Part shown: positions 27,883-34,799 of the stretch, one piece after another
How the letters are laid out: every line of letters starts with the position of its first letter
How positions within the stretch are numbered: the stretch's first letter is position 1
From: GW2011-AR15 sp964428335
GTDB lineage: Archaea > Nanobdellota > Nanobdellia > Woesearchaeales > GW2011-AR15
Reading direction: 5' to 3'
Length of the DNA stretch: 64,000 bases
NCBI GenBank assembly: GCA_964428335.1
Contig: CAYRXW010000008.1
Location: 1 to 64,000 of the forward strand
Notes under the pieces: generated by a model
Databases searched by the model: none
What the model was told of the DNA's origin: nothing
What the model saw: only the letters and a program-made list of their open reading frames with translations
Program-made: the position numbers and the translations under genes

Positions 27883-28413
27883 ATGATAAAAAAAAGGCAT
27901 GCCAGGGCATTATTTATACTTGCATTAGTGCTGCTTGTGTCACTTCTTTTTTTTAGAGCTCTGTTTTTATATTCACTTATACTAGTTGTGTCATTTTTTA
28001 TCCAGGCAATGACCTATAAGGGAGACCTGAAATTCAATCTGGGACATGTTTTCTTCCTATCTATTCTCATACAGAAAATGATGGGAACTGCTGAAGCGAT
28101 AATACTCCTGGTATTTGCAGGGTTCCTGCCAAAGATTTACTCTGGGGAGATGGATTTAAAGAGCCTTATTTCCCTTCCTGCTGAAATAGTGCTTGTTATT
28201 GCATCATCTTTTCTCTCGCTCAATATCTACCTGATTGCATTTCTTTTTTCCATAATCAATTACGGGATGCTGTTTTTGATGGCTAAATTTTCAGGTGAAT
28301 CAATGCCTGAAATACTTGCAGAAGTGGCCCTGCCTTTCTTCATGAATTTTATCTATTTCCTTGTATTTTCAGGACCAATAGGAAGAATAATCGGCTATTT
28401 TACAATAGTTTAA
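27883..28413 (+). CDS. Small multi-pass membrane protein, family A
   Basis: A 176-residue member of the family described at 26375. It shows the clearest form of the shared loop motif, 'LKFNLGHVFFLSILI', and the 'GESMPEILAEVALPFFMNFIYFL' tail that aligns with the C-termini of the other members. The ATG at 27883 is preferred over the TTG at 27877 because the promoter spacing fits a leaderless start there. It converges on the Pth2 gene and the two overlap by 14 bases at their 3' ends. Transport of an unknown small substrate is a guess from topology. Confidence 0.8.
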   Translation: MIKKRHARALFILALVLLVSLLFFRALFLYSLILVVSFFIQAMTYKGDLKFNLGHVFFLSILIQKMMGTAEAIILLVFAGFLPKIYSGEMDLKSLISLPAEIVLVIASSFLSLNIYLIAFLFSIINYGMLFLMAKFSGESMPEILAEVALPFFMNFIYFLVFSGPIGRIIGYFTIV

Positions 28414-28744
28414 GTTTACCGGTTATAGAATCAATTTTTTCTTCATCATCCGGGCCAATTGCCATGCATGTCTCGGTTCCTGGAGCTACAACTGTCTTTC
28501 CTGCATCTGTTATCAAGGCTGTTGTTAAACCTGCATCTTTTGCTTCCTGAAGGTATTTATAGAGCTCCTTTTTATCAGCCACTTTTAATGCAATCTTTGG
28601 CATGCCGCTAAGCCTCCAAGCTTTTACATCATCTTTATCTGCTTTTAAGACAGCTTCAACGCTTGCATGTGCTGCCTGGGCTGCAAGCTTTCCTTTTGGA
28701 AGCTTTAGGTCATCACGTATTAGGATTACTTGTTTTAGTGGCAT
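28400..28744 (-). CDS. pth2: Peptidyl-tRNA hydrolase, archaeal/eukaryotic type
   Basis: Releases peptides from peptidyl-tRNAs that fall off the ribosome. At 114 residues it has the Pth2 family's usual length. Recognised motifs are the N-terminal 'QVILIRDDLKLPKGKLAAQAAHAS', with the conserved Lys and the AAQ-A-HA signature, and the C-terminal 'ALITDAGKTVVAPGTETCMAIGP' with the TQIxxGT-like active-site loop. The reaction occurs in the cytosol. It overlaps the end of the preceding plus-strand membrane-protein gene by 14 bases. Confidence 0.97.
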   Translation of the reverse strand: MPLKQVILIRDDLKLPKGKLAAQAAHASVEAVLKADKDDVKAWRLSGMPKIALKVADKKELYKYLQEAKDAGLTTALITDAGKTVVAPGTETCMAIGPDDEEKIDSITGKLKLL

Positions 28745-28769
28745 TTTAGTAATATATTTCTAGGACTAT

Positions 28770-30425
28770 TTAATTTTTTTGCACAATAGTCAAATTTCCG
28801 CTTCTTTTTTCAGTAACATCATACCTTCCAGGTACGTTTTGAGTAGTGTTATGCCGGTGTATAGCTTGATATACAAACGTATATACCCCTTCTATTACTT
28901 CATTTACAGTATGCTCTTTATGCTTTGCATTTGCAGTTCGTCTTGAAACTGATTCTAATCCATCTTTTGTTCCAGACCAGACTAGTCTTGACACCTTATA
29001 TTCATCCTGTAAAGGTATAGCCTTTGTTGCAGCAAGAGTTTCAATTAATTGCTCGATATCACTTACATTTTCTAAGGTCGCATCATGCATGACCATGTTT
29101 CTTAGTTCACCATACGCTCTTATTTTTTCTATCTGTCTTAGTGTCTCACTTTTTTCATCAACTTGCATATTATAGTCTATGTCTCCAAATTGTGTTTTCA
29201 GTGAAACCCTGTTAAGTTTCTCAGATTTCTTTGCCTCGTCTATCAAATTGTCAAGCTTGCTTAGCGCTCTCACATAATCTTGATCAAATAGCTGCTGGAA
29301 CAGGCTTTTCACATAAGTAAACCTTGCCTTGCCATCATATTCTTCCATACCTCTAAGGTTTATATCTTGATGGCTCTTTTCATAAAGCACCTGGGCAGAA
29401 CGCATCTGAACACTATATTCATTAAAAATCTCAGCTTTTATTTCATCAACAAAATCAGCTACCTGCTCTGGTGTATCCAATCCTATGGATTCAAAGTATT
29501 TTTTATCTATGGCAAAAATTGTCTCGTCACCACCTAATGCCCCAAGCAACTCAAAATCATTAATCCCTAGCCTATGAATGAATTTGTTCCTAAGTGCACT
29601 ATTATAAGATTCCATCATAAAATCCACATTCCTTAGAACATTGCTTAAGATCCTGTATGCTTCCTTAGCATTGCCACTATTCATCAAAGCATATATTTGA
29701 ATTGCCGCGCTTTCCATCTCTATCCTATTAAAAACATTTAGGCCAACAGCATCAAACATGAAAAGATAGTAATCTTGTGCAGAAGAAGTGACCCGTTCAT
29801 TGAATCTGGCTCTGCTCAGAAACCTCTGGTTTTTTGGATCAAAATCAACAAGCTTATCTGCATCCTCCCATAAGAAAGTCTCAAAAAATCTAGATGGATC
29901 TTCTTTATCAAATTGCTCAAAATAACCTTCTATCTTATTTGCCGACTCTTGCAGGCTATTAAACCAATTCATATCTGTGCTTCTGACCTGGAAAGTATCC
30001 AAATAATTTAATTGAGTATAATACTTCAAAGCTACTTCTGCATTCTCATCTCCTTGGATTGGAGTCGCTCCATGCCGAAAATACCAAAATACATCCAGAT
30101 TCATTAAACCACCATGAGACCTCTCTAAAGAGATTTTTTCACCATTATAATCAAGATTAATAAGTTCATTATCTCTGAAAGAGGCTCCAATTCCTCTAAT
30201 TTCAGCTATTTTGTCGAAAAATAAGGTAGGATCAAATGTCGCTTTATAATTTGGACTGTCTTCAGCAAATTTCACTGCAACCTCAGCCATTGCTCTTGCT
30301 ATAAAATACGACTCAATACCTTCATCAGCTGCATATTCCGCAGAACCCAATATATAGTTTAGGTGTTCACCTTTAGGAATCTGTATACTTCGAAGCGCCC
30401 ATAGTATGTTCTCTAGTAGACTCAT
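28770..30425 (-). CDS. Large soluble protein with GGDEF-like domain
   Basis: A 551-residue protein without signal peptide or membrane helix. Residues ~196-310 follow the outline of a GGDEF (nucleotidyl cyclase palm) domain. An opening helix resembles LTGLxNRRxF ('FLSRARFNERV', 202-212), then comes a strand with Asp225 ('LFMFDAVGLNVFNR'), a long helical region, then 'LLGALGGDETIFAID' with GGDE at 298-301. The Asp-to-GGDE distance is about 73 residues against roughly 40 in standard cyclases, so either a helix insertion or a false resemblance is possible. The rest is alpha-helical and unrecognised. It is divergent from the family A membrane protein at 30537, across a 111-bp promoter region. Product or activity is unknown. 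Confidence 0.6.
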   Translation of the reverse strand: MSLLENILWALRSIQIPKGEHLNYILGSAEYAADEGIESYFIARAMAEVAVKFAEDSPNYKATFDPTLFFDKIAEIRGIGASFRDNELINLDYNGEKISLERSHGGLMNLDVFWYFRHGATPIQGDENAEVALKYYTQLNYLDTFQVRSTDMNWFNSLQESANKIEGYFEQFDKEDPSRFFETFLWEDADKLVDFDPKNQRFLSRARFNERVTSSAQDYYLFMFDAVGLNVFNRIEMESAAIQIYALMNSGNAKEAYRILSNVLRNVDFMMESYNSALRNKFIHRLGINDFELLGALGGDETIFAIDKKYFESIGLDTPEQVADFVDEIKAEIFNEYSVQMRSAQVLYEKSHQDINLRGMEEYDGKARFTYVKSLFQQLFDQDYVRALSKLDNLIDEAKKSEKLNRVSLKTQFGDIDYNMQVDEKSETLRQIEKIRAYGELRNMVMHDATLENVSDIEQLIETLAATKAIPLQDEYKVSRLVWSGTKDGLESVSRRTANAKHKEHTVNEVIEGVYTFVYQAIHRHNTTQNVPGRYDVTEKRSGNLTIVQKN

Positions 30426-30536
30426 ATTCTGTGTGGACTTTCCTTCCTTTATAAATCTTTCTATTTTTCACCACTAAAAAGTGATAAATATATTATTTGA
30501 GATAAGTTTAAGTATTTATAAAGCATATATATATGC

Positions 30537-31106
30537 ATGAGAGAGATTGAAACAGATACACTGACAAAAAAGCCTGAAAAAAATAGAACCCTCTCTAAAA
30601 AAACACTATATATCATTTATGCATCTATAGCAGGGTTATTCTTGTTCTCCCTCCTGATTAAGAATGAAGCGCTTCTCTGGCTTTTTTTAACAGCTTCTTG
30701 CATGGTTGCAAACTACCATATAGATATGATGACAATTAGGGTAAATGTTGCTCCGCATCTTTTTTCCAGCTTGCTAATCACAAGAACAATGGGACTTAAT
30801 CATGCAATTATCATGCTACTTTTTTCCACTTTGTTTATACACATATATACTGCAAGGCTAGATAAAGATACTTTGCTTGGATTTATCCTTTATATCCTTG
30901 CAAATATTGCGATGAGTTTTTTCCCTGGTGCCAATTTTGTAATATTAGGACTAGTAATTACAAGCATTAAGTTCCTTATTGGCCTTGGTATAAACCTACT
31001 GATTGACATACAACCAGAAGAGATACTCTTTGAGCATGTTCTTGGATTTGTCTCCAATATCCTGCTATTCCTGACAATTGGAGGCATTGCTGAAAAGCTA
31101 TTCTGA
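30537..31106 (+). CDS. Small multi-pass membrane protein, family A
   Basis: A 189-residue family A member with a basic 24-residue tail before the first helix. The family loop reads 'IRVNVAPHLFSSLLITRTMG', and the end 'EEILFEHVLGFVSNILLFLTIGG' aligns with the others. TATA-like AGTATTTATAAAG near 30511-30523 sits about 25 bases before the ATG, suggesting a leaderless transcript. A short palindrome GCATATATATATGC overlaps the start. No metal operator is visible here. Confidence 0.8.
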   Translation: MREIETDTLTKKPEKNRTLSKKTLYIIYASIAGLFLFSLLIKNEALLWLFLTASCMVANYHIDMMTIRVNVAPHLFSSLLITRTMGLNHAIIMLLFSTLFIHIYTARLDKDTLLGFILYILANIAMSFFPGANFVILGLVITSIKFLIGLGINLLIDIQPEEILFEHVLGFVSNILLFLTIGGIAEKLF

Positions 31107-31155
31107 ACAAAAAAACATGAAACTTATTTAAATAAAAGGATAATTTCATAGTCCC

Positions 31156-31719
31156 ATGAAATTTTTACTAGCTTTGACTTTTGTACTGACAATGGTAGCT
31201 TACCTGCCATTAAACAGGAGAAAAAGCACGTATAATTTTGAATCAAACCTCGATAAGCATATCCCTATATTAAGCATCTTTGTTATCCCTTATATCGCTT
31301 ACTTTCCATATATAGCCTATGCGTTCATAATGCTATGGAACACAGAAGTATTTTTTCATTTTTCATTATGCATGATATTAATGAACCTAATAAATGCTGC
31401 ATTTTGGCTGGCTTTCCCAAACGGAGTAAAGAGACCTGAAATAAAGCCGGAAACTAACCTGCTTTATGTCCTTTCACTGATACATTATTATGATGGTGAC
31501 ACAAATGGCTTCCCAAGCTTTCATGTCTCACATACTTTGCTCATTACGTTTTTCCTGACTTTGGCAGGCCAGCATTTTGCATTAATCATAACTGTTGCAT
31601 ATCTTATAATTGTCTCAACACTATTCACAAAACAGCATTATATTGTTGATGTCCTGGGAGGGATTGCATCTTTTGCAGTTACATTGATTTTATATAATAA
31701 GATTTTCTTCCTGATTTAA
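31156..31719 (+). CDS. PAP2-superfamily membrane phosphatase/transferase
   Basis: A 187-residue membrane protein of about six helices. It has the PAP2_3-type (inositolphosphotransferase Aur1-like) active-site pieces 'NGFPSFHVSHTL' (conserved Ser-His) and 'STLFTKQHYIVDVLGG' (the H-Y-x-x-D motif). Such enzymes hydrolyse or exchange phosphate head groups on lipids or polyprenyl phosphates at the membrane. An archaeal role in ether-lipid or glycan-carrier metabolism is inferred. Only three bases separate it from the MnmC-like gene, so the two are probably cotranscribed. Confidence 0.82.
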   Translation: MKFLLALTFVLTMVAYLPLNRRKSTYNFESNLDKHIPILSIFVIPYIAYFPYIAYAFIMLWNTEVFFHFSLCMILMNLINAAFWLAFPNGVKRPEIKPETNLLYVLSLIHYYDGDTNGFPSFHVSHTLLITFFLTLAGQHFALIITVAYLIIVSTLFTKQHYIVDVLGGIASFAVTLILYNKIFFLI

Positions 31720-31721
31720 GA

Positions 31722-32366
31722 ATGGATGACCCAAATATCTTTAATGAAGAGTATCAGGAGCATTACAAATCTACCACTGGAGGAATTGAGGAAGCTTACC
31801 AGAAGTTCATTATTCCCTGTGGCATACCAATACTTGCAAAAAGCGGAAAAGTAAACATATTAGACATTGGATTTGGACTTGGTTTTAACGCTATTGCTGC
31901 AATTGACTGCGCATTAGACATAAACCCTAATTGCGAGATCTCAATTTATTCGCTTGAAAAAGATTTAATTCTTGATAAATTAAAAACCCTTAGACCAGAA
32001 CTGAAAAATTATTGTATAATTAAAAAGCTTGAATTTGATCCTGTGACAAAATCATATCTTTATGAAGACAAGAATATTTTTCTTAAGATAAAGATTGGAA
32101 AAGCTGAAGAATTAATAAAAAAAATAAAAAACAAGTTCAATGCCTGTTTTCTTGATCCTTTTTCACCTAAAAAGAACCCTGAGCTTTGGAGCGAAGAGTT
32201 CTTATCTGATATTGCTAAGATATTAAATCCTGAAGCAAAGCTTGCTACTTACTCTTGCGCAAGAATTGTTAGGGATAATTTGAGAAAAAATGGATTTCTT
32301 GTTGAAGATGGCCCAAAGATCGGAAGAAGGGGACCTAGCACAGTAGCAACATTTAAAAAATCTTGA
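31722..32366 (+). CDS. MnmC-like SAM-dependent methyltransferase
   Basis: A 214-residue protein matching the methyltransferase domain of MnmC (DUF752/Methyltransf_30), which completes 5-methylaminomethyl modification of wobble uridine in bacterial tRNAs. The order fits: 'NPEYQEHYKST'-like start ('FNEEYQEHYKSTTGG', 7-21), SAM motif 'LDIGFGLGFNA', the catalytic 'FLDPFSPKKNPELWSEEFL' with the D-x-F-x-P signature, and the C-terminal 'GRRGPSTVATF'. No FAD-dependent partner domain is present, as in many stand-alone homologs. The actual substrate in archaea is uncertain. Confidence 0.88.
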   Translation: MDDPNIFNEEYQEHYKSTTGGIEEAYQKFIIPCGIPILAKSGKVNILDIGFGLGFNAIAAIDCALDINPNCEISIYSLEKDLILDKLKTLRPELKNYCIIKKLEFDPVTKSYLYEDKNIFLKIKIGKAEELIKKIKNKFNACFLDPFSPKKNPELWSEEFLSDIAKILNPEAKLATYSCARIVRDNLRKNGFLVEDGPKIGRRGPSTVATFKKS

Positions 32367-32382
32367 TTCTATATTCTTCTTA

Positions 32383-33447
32383 ATGGCCCTTGATTATAAA
32401 AACCTTGTAAAGCAGCACCTTGATATCCTAAAAAAACTGCAATATCCAACAGGGCTTTTTGCAGCTTCAGATAAGAAGGTAGGCACGGGATATGATAAGT
32501 CCTGGCTTAGGGATAATTTCTATGAATGCCTTGCATTTGAAGTACTGAATGACTGGGATACTGTTGAAAAGACCTATAATGCGCTGCTTGAAATTTTCCT
32601 AAAGCATGAATATAAGATCGATCACGCAATAGCAAATAAGCCAAAATACAGGCATGAATATATCCATGCAAGGTTTAACCCGGAGAATTTTGATGAGTTC
32701 TGGGAGGAATGGGGAAACAAGCAGAATGACAGCATTGGCGCAGTACTATTTAGGATTGGAGAATTGGAGCACCACCATAAAAGAAGCATCCTGAAAGATG
32801 AAAACCATGTGAGGATTGTGAATAAGCTTGTGAAATATCTTGAAAGCATTGAATACTGGCATGACCTTGATTCAGGGATGTGGGAAGAAGATGAAGAAGT
32901 CCATGCTTCAAGCGTTGGAGCATGTGTTGCTGGGCTTAAATCCATCAATAAGCTTGAAAAAATCACTGTGCCACCTTATATCATACTAAATGGTGAAAAC
33001 ACATTGAACCACCTTCTTCCAAGGGAAAGCAAGAAGAAATTTGTTGATTTGGCGCTTTTATCATTAATATATCCTTATAATATCGTTAATGATGAACAAA
33101 GAGACGAGATCCTAAAGAATGTTGAATACCTTCTTTTAAGAAAAAGGGGTGTTATAAGGTATAAGAACGACCATTATTACAATAAAAATCCTGACGGATA
33201 CAGCGAGGAAGCAGAATGGACATTTGGGCTAAGCTGGCTTGCAATCATACATTCAAAGCTTGGTGACCTAAAAAAAGCGCAGAAGTTCATTGATAAGATG
33301 ATAAAGACAGACACAAAGAAAGGGGTTCCTGAACTTTATTTCTCAAATTCAAAGAAAGCAAATGAAAATAATCCACTAGGATGGGCAGAATCCTTGTTTA
33401 TCGTGGCTTTGCATGATATGAATGCGAAGCTTATTAAGGAAAAATAG
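32383..33447 (+). CDS. Glycoside hydrolase family 15-like protein
   Basis: A 354-residue cytosolic (alpha/alpha)6-barrel protein resembling GH15 glucoamylases and the related phosphorylase-kinase regulatory domain. Visible pieces are 'YDKSWLRDNFYECLAFEVLNDW' near the N-terminus (substrate-binding Trp-Leu-Arg-Asp), 'DSGMWEEDEEVHASSVGACVAGL' in the middle (likely general-acid glutamate) and 'YSEEAEWTFGLSWLAIIHSKLGD' near the end (second acidic cluster). It lacks the N-terminal super-beta-sandwich of secreted archaeal glucoamylases and has no signal peptide, so an internal glucan or oligosaccharide substrate is likely. It follows the MnmC-like gene by 16 bases. Confidence 0.8.
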   Translation: MALDYKNLVKQHLDILKKLQYPTGLFAASDKKVGTGYDKSWLRDNFYECLAFEVLNDWDTVEKTYNALLEIFLKHEYKIDHAIANKPKYRHEYIHARFNPENFDEFWEEWGNKQNDSIGAVLFRIGELEHHHKRSILKDENHVRIVNKLVKYLESIEYWHDLDSGMWEEDEEVHASSVGACVAGLKSINKLEKITVPPYIILNGENTLNHLLPRESKKKFVDLALLSLIYPYNIVNDEQRDEILKNVEYLLLRKRGVIRYKNDHYYNKNPDGYSEEAEWTFGLSWLAIIHSKLGDLKKAQKFIDKMIKTDTKKGVPELYFSNSKKANENNPLGWAESLFIVALHDMNAKLIKEK

Positions 33448-33486
33448 ACAATAATATAAATAAAATTCTTATCAACTTAATATAAT

Positions 33487-33620
33487 GTCCCTGTAGTGTA
33501 GCTTGGACACATAATAATGTGAAGCAAATAGCACGCAAGATTGCGGAAGTATAGTGCGTTAATTATATCCACTTGTTATGTGAAAATCTTGTAGCCGGAG
33601 TTCAAATCTTCGCAGGGACG
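33487..33620 (+). tRNA. tRNA-Arg(GCG) candidate with two inserts
   Basis: Acceptor stem GTCCCTG (33487-33493) pairs with CAGGGAC (33613-33619), and G33620 is the discriminator; CCA is not encoded. The T arm is CGGAG-TTCAAAT-CTTCG (33596-33612). The best fold uses D stem GTGT (33496-33499) with GCAC (33531-33534) and anticodon stem CAAGA (33536-33540) with TCTTG (33587-33591). The loop then reads TTGCGG...A, giving anticodon GCG (33543-33545) followed by G37, as expected for a CGN reader. This requires an insert of about 22-24 nt in the D loop (about 33507-33530) and an intron of about 39 nt after position 37 (about 33547-33585). Identity is less certain than the tRNA call. Confidence 0.72.
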
Positions 33621-33667
33621 TTTTTTATAAAGCAAAATTTAAATTCTCTAATGATTAAGTAAAGCCA

Positions 33668-33988
33668 ATGAACCAGGATCAAAAACTTATAATGCTTTTC
33701 ATATACTATGCACTTTTCATGTTTTCATTCTATGGTGCATTTCAAACAAGAAGTGTTATCCTTGGAAAAGATGAGGGAGACTATGTTATAAAAATACTCT
33801 GGAAAGAGATACACCTGCAGACTATTGAAAGCATAACAAAGATGAGGTATGTCTTTTTTACATTAAGCTTTTTGACTCTGCTTGTTTCTGTTTTCCTGAT
33901 TTATTGGACAATAAACTATAATTATGAAGTCATTAAAGATAAGCCGGATAAATATAAAGAAGAAATAAAAAAAATCTGGAACAACTAG
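33668..33988 (+). CDS. Small two-helix membrane protein
   Basis: A 106-residue protein with one helix near the N-terminus (about 8-25) and a second near 60-80, and a charged C-terminal tail rich in Lys, Asp and Glu. The stretch between the helices is polar ('GKDEGDYVIKILWKEIHLQT'). I recognise no family. It lies just downstream of the tRNA and its stop overlaps the 3' end of the converging gene at 33985-34656 by four bases. Confidence 0.65.
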   Translation: MNQDQKLIMLFIYYALFMFSFYGAFQTRSVILGKDEGDYVIKILWKEIHLQTIESITKMRYVFFTLSFLTLLVSVFLIYWTINYNYEVIKDKPDKYKEEIKKIWNN

Positions 33989-34656
33989 ACTTTTTCTACA
34001 TTATTTGTCCCAAGAAATTTCTGGACCAAAGACTCGTATTTTGTTACAATCCTTTCTTTTGGAACTTCCCTTTTCTCAACAACAATCTCTGTCTTTTTCT
34101 CGTATTGTGTAATAAATTTACACTCTTCTGTTGTAGGGGAATCTATTACTTTATAGCTTCCTGTCCTTTTGTCTGTTGCGACACATTCTTCATGATTAAA
34201 CACAAATTCATCTTTTGCGTTTCCTGCAATTTCCTTTGTTAACCTGACAGGTTCATAGTCCTGACCATTCACATTAAAAGTGAAATCTATTGTCCAATCT
34301 CCTTCGCTTGGCTCGTTATTCCAAACCATTAATCTTGCTTCGCAAAACTCGTTTGTACCTAGTTTCTCAATTCTTACAAAGTTATTGTAATCGATTTTAT
34401 AGTCTGAAGGAACCTGGTCGCATACTCTTACATTAACTGGCCTTTCCAAGTCATCTACCAGCTTTTCAGTTTTTACTTCCTCAATTTCCACATAGCTTTC
34501 CTTTGCCTGGTATGGAAACTTAAGTACTGTGAATACTAATAGAAGAATTACCGCTATTCCAACAATATATACTGGAATAGGAACCTTCTTTGTAATATGA
34601 TGGTGAATACCTTTTTTTTCTGGCTTTTTTTCGCCACTTTCATTTTCTTTTGTCAT
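33985..34656 (-). CDS. Membrane-anchored exported protein, unknown
   Basis: A 223-residue type II protein. It has a basic, His-containing cytosolic N-terminus (about 30 residues), one helix at ~29-46 ('VYIVGIAVILLLVFTVL'), then a ~175-residue external part. The external part is beta-rich ('VRVCDQVPSDYKIDYNNFVRI', 'WTIDFTFNVNGQDYEP') and holds four cysteines that could form disulfides. The last ~45 residues are strongly charged and predicted helical ('YEKKTEIVVEKREVPKERIVTKY'), a possible coiled coil. No family recognised. TTTAATAATC upstream and AGGAGGG at the start support the chosen ATG. Confidence 0.75.
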   Translation of the reverse strand: MTKENESGEKKPEKKGIHHHITKKVPIPVYIVGIAVILLLVFTVLKFPYQAKESYVEIEEVKTEKLVDDLERPVNVRVCDQVPSDYKIDYNNFVRIEKLGTNEFCEARLMVWNNEPSEGDWTIDFTFNVNGQDYEPVRLTKEIAGNAKDEFVFNHEECVATDKRTGSYKVIDSPTTEECKFITQYEKKTEIVVEKREVPKERIVTKYESLVQKFLGTNNVEKV

Positions 34657-34799
34657 GTTTTACCCTCCTTTTAATAATCTGAATATAGTATATAAGCAAT
34701 AAAACTATATAAAATTATTTACTTGTCATTTATAATTCCATGCTTTATCTGACAGTTTTGAGAAGAATCTGAAAAAAAATTAAAAGAAAAGAACTAAAG

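Noticed and set aside
33508..33582. Reading the tRNA as class II (Ser-like) or His(GTG) with a long variable arm
   Set aside because: The CACATAATAA/TTGTTATGTG helix gives a GTG loop but leaves a 15-17-nt variable arm and no proper stem order; the CAAGA/TCTTG stem with a 4-nt variable loop and G37 fits better.
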